From contig BDIU01000134.1 in the NCBI GenBank assembly GCA_002118135.1, forward strand, positions 89,332 to 153,331: a stretch of 64,000 nucleotides of DNA. The letters are read 5' to 3'. The notes beneath the pieces are model-generated. The model worked only from the letters and a program-made list of their open reading frames with translations. It ran no database searches and was not told the origin of the DNA. Made by a program: the position numbers and the translations under genes. Every line of letters begins with the position of its first letter. The first letter of the stretch is position 1. The DNA is from Trebouxia sp. TZW2008. Lineage: Eukaryota > Chlorophyta > Trebouxiophyceae > Trebouxiales > Trebouxiaceae. Positions 23,800 to 35,699 of this stretch are shown piece after piece.

Positions 23800-25635
23800 C
23801 AAGGCTGCGCCATGGCATGCGACATAATGTCAGACTTGACCATTCCCATGTCTGAAGCCATGGTGATATCATTCAGCCCAAAGCATGCCATCAGTGTCAC
23901 AGCTTGCCACCAATCAACGCATCCACAACCAAGGCCCCTACTTGATCATCCTGCACATTGGCACCTGCGTAGTAGCGACAATAGTCAACACACTGATTGC
24001 AAAACATTCTCAGCTGAGCACATGTCAGCAGTCAAGTAGAGTGCTCTGCAAGCAATGAGCACATATGTCTTGGGTGCATTGTGCAAGCATTCCATCAGCA
24101 CACAGCTTTGATAGAAGCCCTCAAACAGCAGTTGCAGCACAGTGTCTTTGGCGTACCTGCGGCTTGGCAAGGCCAGGAAGTGCTGCTCGCACAGCTGCAG
24201 ATGTGCACAGGCTATTGCTTCAGTAGGCAACCTTTTTCAGGTGCATCTTGCTCCTGTTGTCCTGCTAAGCTGTGCAGCCAAGCCAACTGTCAAAACAGTG
24301 AAGCCAGATTGCATGCCAGCTGCATTTGTATGCTGCCTGCAGTCAGACACATTAGCTAAATATGCATGGTATGTTTTGCGTTCAAGAAAGCAGCCTTGCT
24401 GTCAAGCTCTACGACATGCCAGGATGAAGTGAGATTATGAAGTAGATGATGAGTTTGTTGTCCCTTTCTGCTAGAGGAGTGGATACAATTCACGAAAAAT
24501 GTGATGCATTCATTGCTCAATGTAGCATTGTGACTGGAGCCGGCTGAGACATGCTTACAGGTGACGCATGCACATGGTCACTTACTCGAGCAGACTGCAC
24601 AGCTGTAAACTTTTACGCATTTCCAAGCGCAGCGCACAGCTAACAATGTAAGCACATCTTAGGCAGATAGAGGCCTGCGCCTGCAATACTCCTGACCTTT
24701 GCTTTTGGCAGACCACAGTTGGTAACAGCAGCATTGGCAGCTGACAGAGAAGATGCCAAGCTGCTGTGAGCCTCTATAGCTGCCAGACATTGCGGTTACT
24801 GAAGGTGCTGTGAGGCACCTGGGTTGCCAGCCACCACAGTTGCCAGTGCAGGAGGTTTGCCGACTGTCCGTAAGCCGAGAGACTCAGCAGAACCATGAGG
24901 ATGACTGCTCAAGGTGCTGCAACACGTTTGGGCGGAAAAGGCTGTGCAGCGACAAGCGAACAGCACAGCGGTCTTCTGAGGCCATGGCAAGCTTGGGCTG
25001 GCAGATTGTCTAAAGAGCAACTCAAAACAGCATTGCAATAGGAGAGGTCCCAGTTGCTTGAACACAGGATTGCTGGCAGCACTGATGTAAAGCTTCAGTA
25101 GGCATTGTATTTTGCTGCTGGTGGGCATCAGGTTTTGCTGCTGGTGGATACTCAAGCGCCAGAGAATTTCCGCAATCTGCCATTTTGCAGAATGTTGACC
25201 AAGAGCACAGGCTGTGTGGGCGCACAGTTCTCTTGACTGCAGGGAGTGTGGGAGTTGCATCCAGCTTGAAGGAGAAGTCTGAAAAAGGGGTCAAAGGAGG
25301 GGCAAAAATGTGCGTGAGGAAATACTTCATCCTAGGGGCTCTGCGGGGGCATTTTGGCATTGGCATGAAGGGCTTGGAGACGCTGACAGCAAGGCTGCTG
25401 GTGCGGCTTGCACATGGAGTCGCCAATGATGGGATGGAGTGGCGGAGGGGGGGGGAAAGAGGGGCAGGTAGGCAGGGGGATGCTTCTCAATGCCAGGGTT
25501 TGCTGCAGGGATTGAAGCTCTTAGGGGCATTGAAGGTGCTGCCAGCTCAATAGCAACCACTTGCATATAGGTGAATACTATCATGTACAGCAAGCCAACT
25601 GAGGCTGTCAAGACCTGCAAGCAGAAGCAATGCAT
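23800..25635 (-). CDS. Unresolved minus-strand gene region
   Basis: Several minus-strand stretches look like coding exons but could not be joined reliably. A possible first exon starts with ATG at 25426 (MATPCASRTSSLAVSVSKPF) and is Ser/Thr/Ala-rich and basic, like a chloroplast transit peptide. Another stretch near 24185-24100 encodes LALPSRRYAKDTVLQLLFEG. A third near 23990-23810 encodes VDYCRYYAGANVQDDQVGAL and, in an adjacent frame, WWQAVTLMACFGLNDITMAS. The last two loosely resemble the helical pattern of carboxymuconolactone-decarboxylase/AhpD-like proteins, but the frame break between them is unexplained and no catalytic CxxC was seen. Function is left open. Confidence 0.3.
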
Positions 25636-26380
25636 GTCGCCTGACGTTTTGAATCGGTTGCAACCAAAGCTGATGCAGAAGCAAGCTCAATTATATGTTG
25701 AAGAATGCATTAATGGCATTATGAAATGAGACTGTGTTTTGTGCAGCAGGAGCTCATCAGATTTGAGCTCAGGCGGAACTTTTTGCGCTGCATTATGCAG
25801 GAATAAAATGTGCAAGGAACACTAGCAAGTCTGTAAGGCACTCATGCAGATCAACAAACACAGACGAACACAGCTGGTCAATATGTGGGCACATACAGTG
25901 CTGATGCAAGGCTTACTTTCAAAATTTGACCGCAGTCACTTGGTCCAGAAGCGCTTGATGGTGATGTGCATGTTCTTTACACCCACGCCAACTCTGCAGA
26001 CTGCGTCTGTTGCACAGCTGCACCAGCTTTTGACACCCCTCAGGACAGCATGCCTGCATTCCAGTGCGTCTCATTGCAGCGGCTGTGCGTATAGAGCGGA
26101 ATCAACCTCCTAGTGAGCACGCAGAATTGTTCAGGCAGTGAGCGGTACACCAGCAAAGTCTCTACACAGGAGAGCTACTGAGTGTCTTGTAAATCAATGA
26201 TGATCTGATGGGAGTGTCAAGCATCCAGCTTGAATCAATCTGCACTCTTCTAGTGATGATGTCTGCATGCTCCCAGACCACACCAAGATGTGTTCAACTT
26301 TTTCACTTGGCACGTCTGAGGGAAGGCGCGACTCTTTCAAGCACAATAATATGACATGATGCCCTGGAAATCTGCACAAC
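25636..26380. other. Intergenic region left of the kinase gene
   Basis: No independently supported gene. If the GTAAGT that overlaps the kinase stop codon (around 26381-26385) is used as a donor, a short extra kinase exon could start after the CAG whose complement lies near 26365 and end near 26313. Confidence 0.35.
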
Positions 26381-29300
26381 TTACTTGGCAGAGAAAGGTA
26401 GCTCTGTTGATGGTCTTGGATCCTGATGTCCTGCTGAGCAACTGTTGTCTGCAGCATTGTTGGCATGCGAGTCCAGAGAGCTCTGCAGTGATGATGGACT
26501 GTCGCATGTGATGAGGGCAGACTTGTCAGAGGCAGCTGAAGTGGTGGAGGGTGCGTGATGGATTGTGCTGATGGGTGCAGATGGCAGTGCTGCTGCAGTC
26601 TGTGAGGGGTCAGAGTCAGCAGATGCATAAGCCTTGGAAGTCGGGGATGACTCCTCAGAGTCCTCAGAGTCAGTTGATGGTGCAGTGTCACTGTTGCTGT
26701 CACTGCAGTCTGATTCCAGGTCTTTGTCAAAACCCTGGCCTGCACAGATCCCATTCACTGTTGATAGTTGAAGCCTACTAAAGTTGACAGGTGCTTGGAG
26801 CTGATGGTAACACATTCTGCAAAAGCATACTTCAAGGAATGAGCTGCAGAGGAAACACAGCGCAGCAGCTGAGACGCAGCAAAGACATGGCAACGTGTTG
26901 AACTTGCCTAATGCATCCTTGAAGCATGCTCAGCATTGCTGATCTTTGTCAATGGCGTCCTTGTGATAAGATACCTGGAAACTGCACAGCAGCCAGCTGC
27001 AGCATGGAGTGAGCCATGTACGGATGCATCAGAGCCTCCACTGGTGATCGCTCGTGTGCACAAGGGTGCAAGAGCATGGTGAAGAAGTCCACAGCCAAGT
27101 CAGGGTCAGTGCTGCACTGACGCAGTCTGTGGACCACAGGGTGGTTGATGTTGCAGGGATCATCAGCAGGTGCTGCCTTCATAGCAAAGATCTGCAGGTA
27201 GCATACTTGGTTCAAATCGGAGTCATTCTTGCTCACCTGCACCGTCAATCTTTTGGACTTTACAACTGTGATACATTTGATAATCGGCACACATGCTGGC
27301 ATACATTGTTGGCTGTATATGGCACAAGTCCTTTCTCTAAACTGCCTGGCCAGCTCAGGTACAGTACTATGCATTCAACTTGGCAATACATGTCTGACTG
27401 ATGCGATGTGACACCATGCACAGCGTGAGCAAGCTATGCATGAGCTGAAATGGCAAGGACCATGCTATCAAGACACAGACATGTGACAGACATGCGTAGA
27501 CTGTGACTCACCCATTCCATGTGCACTTTGTGGAAGGCTTGCTGCACACGCCAAAGTTCCCTGGCCTTAGGAGGTACGCACGCTGGCACAGTGTCAGCAG
27601 CAACTTTGGGCTGCTTTGGCAGGAAAGGCTTTGTGCCTGTCAGCAACTCATACAGGACACAACCCAATGACCACATGTCAGCTGCAGGCCCATTGACGTG
27701 CATCAGATGTGGATGATCCTTAGCATTCTCAAGTTGCATTTGGAGAGAGACCAGCACTTCTGGGGCAGCATAAGGTGCAGTGCAGCCAGGAGGCTTGACA
27801 TCCTTGATGCTCAAGTCCACCTCATACTGCTCAGGACCTGCAGCCATAGCGTGGACCCATTGTCAGTATTGACTGATACAAAGGAAGAACAAGAACAAGA
27901 ACAAGTACAGCGTACTCTGTGCAAACAGCTTCTGAAATATGTGATACGATTGAAAATGAAGTCAAGGAAACTGTTTCTGGGGGAAAATCATGTTGACCCT
28001 AGTAAGTTTGCAGCGGGCACATTGTTGAGGCTTGTATATGCACTGCTCAAGAGCTGAGCATCAGCAGAATGGTGTTTAGTACCAGACCACAAGCGGCACC
28101 ACGTGTACATGCGCAGCGCCTGTGGGATGATGCTGAGCTAGAGGTACAGTTCCAAGCAACAGACACACTTGGGACGCCATTGATTGCCTGAATAAAATGG
28201 ATACGTAAAACTCGTGTCTCATGTGTCATGTCATGATACCTGCTTCAAACTCCTGGGCAAAGCCAAAGTCTATGATGGTGACTGCATCCCATGTGCTGCC
28301 CTTGAATGGGTTGAACATGATATTGGCTGGCGAGATGTCCAAGTGACAGATGTTGCTGCTGGTGTGCAGCAGACACAGCGTCTGCACGGCAAAATGAAAC
28401 CTTTTGAGGCTGAAGTGGACAAACAAGCACGCATTGTACTTACCATACATGCATGGCCTGTATCTCCACAAGTCTACACTAAGTGCCATGTTCTCAAGCG
28501 CAAAGCAAAAAACTGTGCAGTGGTTGACAAGCATGCGTCATGTATGCTGCATACCAATGCCTCTGACTTAAAAGGATGCATGCCAATCCAACTTCAAGAG
28601 CAACCTCAGGCAGAGCTTTCTGACAGACTGAGCATATGCAGCAATCTGAGGGATGAAGCAGCAAGCAGCTGGTGCTGCCAATGCTCAGAAACGCAGGGTA
28701 AACAACATTTACAAAGCTTTGTACACATGTCCCGACCGCAGGTGAAAGCATAGTCTTGGTGAGCTGTAGATCACACTCACCTCAACAAGCTGCGCAGCAA
28801 TTGTCATCATCTGTCCCTCCATTGCAGATGTTGACTGAGCAGTGGAAGGAGCGAGCTTGGTCAGAGGTGTACCTTGCACCAGCCTGTAAAAAGGCAATAC
28901 AGTTTAGTGCCATGGGACCCAAAAGGTTAGTGTTTGCCATTCTGCACAGCAGCAGCGAAGCAAGATGCTCACTCAAGAAGGAGGCAATCCATGCCACCAG
29001 GGCCTTGCGCAGTGCCATTGGGCTTGACTATCCTGGGTACGTTGAAGCTGAGGGCTGTGGACAGGACTTCTCTCTCATTGTGGAGAATATTACCAAGCTG
29101 TCTGCGGAACTTCAAAGGCATCTTCTTGACAGCAACAAGGTCGTGCGTGGTGGCGTTGTAGAATCTGAGGTGACAAAACAAAGTCAGCAGCATAAAATAG
29201 CAAAGCTTCAGCTCCTGTAGTCAGTCATACCGTTCTACTGAAGTGCAGCAGCCACCAACTCCCAGCTGGCAGCTTCCATATTGGACGTCAGGCAAGTAGC

Positions 29301-29547
29301 GTGCGGGGAGCGGGCGGCCACCGTCGGTCATCACTTCAATGCATCCCTCTGAAGCGAGTTGACCGCGAGCAAGGCCCAGTACAGAGGCAAAATCTCCACG
29401 TCTCCAGACCGCAGGATATTGATTTCTTTCCGCAGAGTGTTTATTAAGGTCCAGGATGACAGACAGACCTTTCACTTGACTCTCCGAGCATTGTTTGCTT
29501 GACTTGCGCCAGCACTTGAGCAACGAAAAGGGGTTTAAGACGGTCAT
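26381..29547 (-). CDS. Eukaryotic protein kinase, Ser/Thr type
   Basis: Seven exons join in phase: 29547-29231, 29164-28973, 28883-28781, 28381-28240, 27837-27512, 27191-26975 and 26739-26381, giving 551 aa. Start is ATG at 29547. Kinase motifs in order: a Gly-rich loop YGSCQLGVGGCCTSV; VAVKK with catalytic Lys 119; helix C Glu in HNEREVL (136/138); hinge LLLELVQGTPLTKL; catalytic loop CHLDISPANIMF (Asp 219, Asn 224); DFG at 242-244; and APE in PYAAPEV (276-278), followed by DMWSLGCVLYELLTGTKPF. All catalytic residues are present, so it should be active. The loop has HLD in place of HRD, and the third glycine of the ATP loop is not conserved. A Ser/Asp-rich acidic tail of about 119 residues follows. 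The subfamily was not identified. It is divergent from the gene starting at 29849. Confidence 0.88.
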
Positions 29548-29848
29548 TGCGAGAGGGCGTCCGGAATGTTCAACACGCGAACATCATTGACACTGGTAGA
29601 CTCAGACGCCGTCTGCGAGGACAATCCTGCAGCTGCAGCATTGAACAGTTTGCCAAGACAGGAGTCCCAAGCTTTGCGATCTGTTGGGGATGCTCGGCTG
29701 AATCCCCAAAGATTTCAATTTGTCACATTTGTACAGAAAGTTGACAGAAAGTTGCCTCAGGGGTGCAACTTTCCCATACGCATCAAAGACCAGAGTGAAG
29801 AGTAACGGCAGATCGTGTGACACCTTGTAAAGCTGAAGGCCTCAGCCC
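29270..29848. promoter_or_regulatory. CpG-dense divergent promoter region (kinase / 29849 gene)
   Basis: The 302 bp between the two outward-facing start codons, together with the first kinase exon, is CpG-rich compared with flanking introns. A 79-codon open frame starting at an ATG near 29566 lies inside this gap; it could be a 5' UTR reading frame or an upstream exon. Confidence 0.45.
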
Positions 29849-32800
29849 ATGGGCGGCATGCGATGGTTGTCGCGCAGGTTGCAGGAATTTTTCACAAAGC
29901 AGAAGCCATCGCAAGCATCTGTAAACCCTGATACCCGCCCGAGCCGGGTTGATACTGGTCCACAGGAGCTGCATGCGCCCCTTCTTCCGGCCAACAATGC
30001 CGACTATACCTGTCCAGTGGGGCTTGCTGTCATCACTGATGCGGAAAACGCAGCCTCAGACACCTTGCATCCTTGGCAAAAGCCCAGACCCGCAGCGCCT
30101 CCGGCTCAGCAACAGTGCACAGAGACGTTGCAGCTCGCGATTGTAGAGTCGAACGAGGAAGCATCTGTTGCTGAGCACGTCTCAGGGGCTTCTCACGATC
30201 TGCTAGCACCAGGTTTCAGGACTCAGTCCTCTGGCCTCAGGCTGTGTGCCTCCAACCTTCCAGATGCAAATCGCTGTGAGGAAGATGACGATTGTCCCAC
30301 TTTGAACCAAGAGGAAGTCCATGCAGCAGTCAGGACTTGTAGCACAGTCAAAAACGGCACCCCGATGCCAGCTTTTGAGACAGCTCTTGCAGACATTTTT
30401 ATGCAAAACACCGCCGAATTGTGCAGTCAAGAGCCTGGCATTGGCAGCATCTCAGCACAAGTGGACGCTGTGCAGCCTGGTGTCTCAGGTGCAACAGCAG
30501 ACCTTGATGCAGCAGTTCCCCAAGAAAGCGCCCCAGAAAAGTCTGTTGTTCAGCTTGAGTCAGCAACTCAGCCATGCAGTGTGCGACCCCTCGCTGCAAC
30601 TAGCTGTGCTTTGGGAGCATCTGTGCCGCAACACTGTCATGAGAGAAGTGAGGTGAAGCCTGCTGCTGCTGTTAAGGTGTGTATTCAAGCATGGGCTGAT
30701 TTCCTTGTTCCTGTTGAGCAGAAGGCCAATCTGTAATCAATGTGCTCAAAGCATTTCTGCCAATGTACAGGTTGCTGGATCTGTCAGGGTTCAGCCAACT
30801 GCAGATCAGCCACTCGCAGAACCTGCACGAAACGTGTATGCTGAGGCCACACAAGGGTTGGTAACACGCCATAAGGTTCGCTGATTGCTAGACCAAGCAA
30901 GCACTGCGCTTTCCACTGCAATGCAGTCACTAACAAACAATCTTCGCAACACTGTGAATCTGCGTGCAGCGGTCCCTGAAACAGCAGGCGCAGGCGAGCG
31001 ACCCGCACACAACTGCCCAAGCAGCAAAAGCTTTACAACAGGTGAGGCTGCTCAAGCATGCCTTGCATGCCTCAACTGGCTTGGTGTGGTTGCTGACTTG
31101 GCTGACCAAAATGAATGCTCCATTGATACTACGTAAACGCTTTGTCAGGTCTTGTTGCGCAAGAAACAAGCTGCAGAGAGGCAAGAAGCTGGCAGTGTGG
31201 TGCAAGACAAAGCAGCTGTGTCTTCTCAGGCTGCCATCACTCAGCACAGATCTGTGCAGAACCCACAGGTATGCCATTGTTAGGCTTGATCTTGACCTTG
31301 AGCACAAAAGCTTGGGCCAGCTTGCAAAGGCCAATAGAATTGCAGCTGTCTGTGATCTGAATTTATTGTCATGCAAGACTTTGCTGACGCCATCAATCTC
31401 TGCATCTTGAGCCTGGATTGTCACAGATGAATGCAACACATGTCTCTACTGAATGCAGGTTGACAACAGCTTAGAAGGTCAATATAACAGAGGGGAGAAC
31501 TCATTACAAAGGCTTGTTGAGCTTCAGGTAAGTCCTTGTGGCAGATTAACAATCACTTGTGCTGTGCTGCATCCATAGAGCCTATGTTTCTGAAACGCTG
31601 ACCTATGTGCACAACACTGATGCTGACTGGTTTTGGGGTTTGCATACAGACGGAGGCAATTATGGGTTGCTCAAGCCATGCAATAAGCCACCCTCAGCCA
31701 AGGGATCCCCAATCAGTGTCAAGCAGGGTTCAACCTCCGCCAAGCACCCAAATGCCTTCCATTGTGAGTGTGCTTGCACTTCCATGCTTTCATTGCACAG
31801 TATGCAGTATCACTATACGCACATGACAGCTTGCAACCTCACGCAAGATTCCTGACTGCAGTCACACTGTTTGCCTTGCAGTAAATGCACTCAAGGCTCT
31901 GCCTCTGCTTTGTACCTCATGCAACCCAGAGCTGATGGATCAAAAGCTGCAGCTAGCTTGCTTTGCTCATGCGTGTGTGGGGCCTTGCATCACACACTTG
32001 CACAGGCTGCTTTCACTGACTTTTCCTTGATGAACACAATTCAGGCTGCAAGTGGGGTTTCTGCTGCTGATGATGGTGGTAATGATCATGCAAGCAGCTC
32101 ATCCACAGAAATTTTGTTTGATGAGTCTCAGGTCTGCCATTCTATTTCAGCTTTCCCTCACTCCCTCTGAAAGTTGGTGCTTAAAGACACTGAGCGGACT
32201 GCATTGAGAGAGTCACTGTTCTTGCTGACTGTTCAAGCACAAACAAAAGGCTTCTAAACCTTGCTGTACTGGGAATATGCTGCAAGAATGTATGCTAACA
32301 GTTTGTATGCTGTGTGCTAGGTAGTCCTGTATGCTGCATAGATGTATGATGTATTCTGAGAAGCATGCTGCGCTTCAGGACTGGCAAGATTTGAGTGCAA
32401 ACATATGCAGGGTCTTGATCAGCTTGTGGCAGCTTTCAGGCGTGATAAACAGACTGTAGGTCCGCCAGCACACACTGCACCTGCAGCACTGGTTTTCAAA
32501 CCACAGCAGGTGAACGCGTTTCTCCAACCAGCTGCTGCAAATTGTGCAGTTGAGTTGCTAGTGCACCCTTGCATAGCATGACTCCTGATTTGGCAGCACT
32601 GTCAGTGGTGGCTGTGGGTCAATTGTCAAAGCTGCCTTCATGCTTTGCGCATCATTTGATGCCGTGCTAAACATGCTGAGCAAAGCTTGGACAGCGCCAG
32701 ACTACGATTTTGCTCTGTCTCACAGCATGTGAGGGGGCATATTTTGAGCATAAGACTGATGTGCTGTTGTGTGTCCATAACAGGTGCCAGAGTTGTCCAG

Positions 32801-35699
32801 AAGGATGAAAATCCACAACTGGGCAAAGGCATTGTGGCTGGTGAGCTCCTGATTCTGACACTTTTCTGCTGCTTGTGTTCGTGTTGTGCAGTTTTCTCCA
32901 AGCAGCATCACAGCATAGCTCTGCTATCTTGCGGCTGGCTGTTTGGTCTAGCTTGTAAAGCTTGCACTCTTTGTCTTCTGCCTTGCCTGCCATACGTGCT
33001 AGTCACACTAAACATCATCATGTGAATGACACTGCATTACATTTATGCATCACACTGATATTGTTTGATGCAACATCCGATGATGACATAAACATATTAA
33101 ACTGGAAGATGTGATGGTGCATTTGGATTCTTTTCAGGAAGCCATGGCTCAACATCCTGCTGAGGCTTTCATCAAGAGGAATGACAGGTGGGCGCCAAAA
33201 CTTCCATGCTATCTCTCAGCATTTGAGTGCATGACGCTAATATTATGTCACTACTACTTTGAGTTCCATGTGAGAGAATGATGCTGTTCTGATCTGTGAT
33301 CAAAAGTTGACATGCCATCAGTCTGGATTGCACTTGACATTCGTAGCTTTGCATTGCGTCAAAACCGACCACCTATTTCTGCCGGAATTTCGATAAGAGG
33401 AGCGGTGAGTATCTGATGTTCTTGCCGCGTCGTGAGGATTTGGAGATGGGACGGTATTGGGAGGCCTACAAGATGGATTTGCATGTGCCTGCCAGTATGC
33501 GTAAGGAGTTTCAATTGCTGCGTGCTGAGCAAGCAGCAGATGCTGCACGGCTCTACCTGCGGGTCATGCAAACTTTTTCTGGTATGTCCACCTTGACTGA
33601 CGCTTCTACAGCCTTGCATCCTGCGTGGCACCTATTGAGCATGAGTTCTATCTTGTGTTGGGACAGTGATTGCATACAAGGTAGCTGCTCATATGTGACA
33701 GTGGTTTTGAGCTGATTTTTGGAAGCTGTGTAAACACCTTGAGTGCTTGTGAACAGCTGCAAAGGCCTTTTGTACAGCATTTACTACATGTGTGCAATTG
33801 TGCTGTGCATACAGTTGCAACGCATAAGCAGAGTTGTCATGATCAGCCTGGGCATTTCATGTGATGGTTACACAACTTGGGCTGTGGTGTAGAGGTGGGG
33901 CTTCTCAAGTACCCTGTGTCCTCATCACGGGTGGCACCAAACGCACAGGTGGCAAGAATTTGGAGGCTGTGCGTCGCATGCTGGACCAGCAATGTGGTGT
34001 ATTCATATCTCACTATGACATTCTCACAGACTACCGCGGCAGTGCAGTCGGATATGCAGTCCACTTGCTGCCTCTGCCATCCACACGTCAAGCGTACGCC
34101 TCTGTTGATGGCACCCATGTAGCCTGCATGCTTTTGCTGGCTGCACTTGTCTGCCTCGTGCCCCCTGGGCTTGCACTTGTTGCTCTAGCACACAGGTGAT
34201 CAACACTGTTGCCTTGCTTGCAACAGTGCCATCACCACACATGAGTGATGACTGATGTGCTACACCTCAGAGCACAGCAAGGCAACGAATTACATCCTGC
34301 TATCAGCAGCTTGCCATTTGTCAAAGCATCGAAATGCTGCCTCACATCATATCAATCTAGCCCATCATCACGAAAAAAATTCCTTGTGCTGTTGAGGTTA
34401 TCTGGAGCTGGTGCATTGCTGCCTGCAATGACATTAGCTTGTGTGCTGCAGTGCACAGAGCAGGCTCTGAACAAGCTGCTCCTTAGCCCTGGGATGCTGA
34501 GGCGACTGCATCATGATCAAGCCACTGCTCCTCAAAATGCTTGGCAACCCTACATGCATCCTGAGCTGCCCAGATCAGCTCAATGCTGCTCAATGACAGC
34601 TCTGAGACCATTTCAAGCCAGAGCTACTGACCTGTTGAGCCCTGCCCTGAGTGGCACCTTTGGCCGTCAAGCCTTTGGTGTCAATGACTAAGGAGACAAT
34701 GCCCCTGCAACCCATACCATCCACCCATATGCTTCCTCCATCCTCAGGACACTTGTAACAAGAAAGATCATCTTCATCTTCAGGTACTACCGGTGGACCA
34801 CCTTGCAATGTCATGACTTGTATGCTGTATGGCGTTTGATTCTGGTCCTTGCCTTGTGACGTGATGCAAGTCAGCTTGGGGACATGTGTACTTCAAAGCA
34901 GGGGGTTTGCTGCACAGCACAGTCACAGGGCTTACTCGGTAATTTTGCATCTGTTGCAGAGGCCAGGCATTTTCGTGAAGGGCTGTGCACCGTTGCCTTG
35001 CTTGTCGTGCAGATACAGGAGTTCACACTTGTGTCTGATCAGATGTTGATAATGGTGCAGGTCAGCAATTGCAGGCACTACGGCAGCCTGATATACTGCG
35101 CCTGACCACTGCCCACATACATCTGCACCTTTGCACACTGAGGGCTAAAAGACTCCTGCACCACAAATGGTGTTTATTCAACACCACCACGCAGGAATGC
35201 TCGCCAAAATTTGCTCACGGCTGTTTACATTGTTGCACTGCTCTGAATGCATTGCAGATGTTTAGCGTTAGGGCAGATTGTGTTATTTATAGACTAGACT
35301 ACAATATAAGCAACTGTGAGAATGTTTCCTTCATCTTTCAGCTTTGATCAAAGCATTTTCTCAAAGGACATGCAACCCAGATAAGAAGAGGTACAGCAGG
35401 CTAGCACGGTTCTTGGCAGTAGCACGCTTCAAAGCTGAATCAATGAGTTTGAACGGCTTTGCAAAAGAGTCTGAGTTAGCTGCATACCAAAGCGTGAGCT
35501 TTGAGCTGGCACTTCATCAATCTCAGATTATAACATACGCCGTTATGTGGCCTCCTCACCACCTACACAAACCATTGAAGATGGCCTTCAACCAAATCGC
35601 GCTTGTTTGCCTGTTGCTGGATATCATGTTGATGGCCAATCTAAAGAATACTGCACCAGTAGTAGTCTCTGGATGTTTCTCTTTGCAAGCTGTCTATTG
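29849..35699 (+). CDS. Unrecognised multi-exon gene
   Basis: Exons supported by matching phase: 29849-30676, 30771-30860, 30970-31041, 31149-31268, 31459-31527, 31650-31763, 32045-32131, 32411-32509, 32784-32840, 33138-33187 and 33400-33581. Further likely exons are 33949 to about 34090, 34960-35060 (EARHFREGLCTVALLVVQIQ) and about 35341-35690; their joins were not settled. The first about 480 residues are low-complexity, Ala/Ser/Gln-rich. From 32784 the protein becomes ordered and charged: RRMKIHNWAKALWL, then YLMFLPRREDLEMGRYWEAY, then MRKEFQLLRAEQAADAARLY and GGKNLEAVRRMLDQQCGVFI. I do not recognise the family. The C-terminal part may end with a hydrophobic segment (SLWMFLFASCLLSAHSV), which would place the end convergent with the minus gene at 35694. 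The start is secure; the end is uncertain. Confidence 0.5.
34590..34814 (-). CDS. Possible minus-strand exon with CxxC motif
   Basis: A minus-strand frame starts with ATG at 34814 and reads MTLQGGPPVVPEDEDDLSCY, then KCPEDGGSIWVDGMGCRG, up to a GTCAGT donor after GRAQQ. The CYKC and later Cys could bind zinc. It lies opposite the presumed intron of the plus-strand gene, so it may be a nested gene or chance. Nothing downstream could be joined with confidence. Confidence 0.25.
   Translation of the reverse strand: MTLQGGPPVVPEDEDDLSCYKCPEDGGSIWVDGMGCRGIVSLVIDTKGLTAKGATQGRAQQVSSSGLKWSQSCH

Noticed and set aside
24081..24432. Plus-strand open frames opposite the minus-strand region at 24 kb
   Set aside because: They show no recognisable protein features and the minus-strand frames at the same place look more protein-like.
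26194..26754. Long minus-strand frame overlapping the kinase tail
   Set aside because: It is the shifted frame of the Ser/Asp-rich kinase exon; the exon's own frame joins in phase with the kinase domain.
33927..34118. Minus-strand reading of 33843-34118 (MGAINRGVRLTCGWQRQQVD)
   Set aside because: The plus-strand frame over the same bases continues the phase of the upstream gene from 33581 and was preferred; the minus reading could not be joined to a neighbouring exon.
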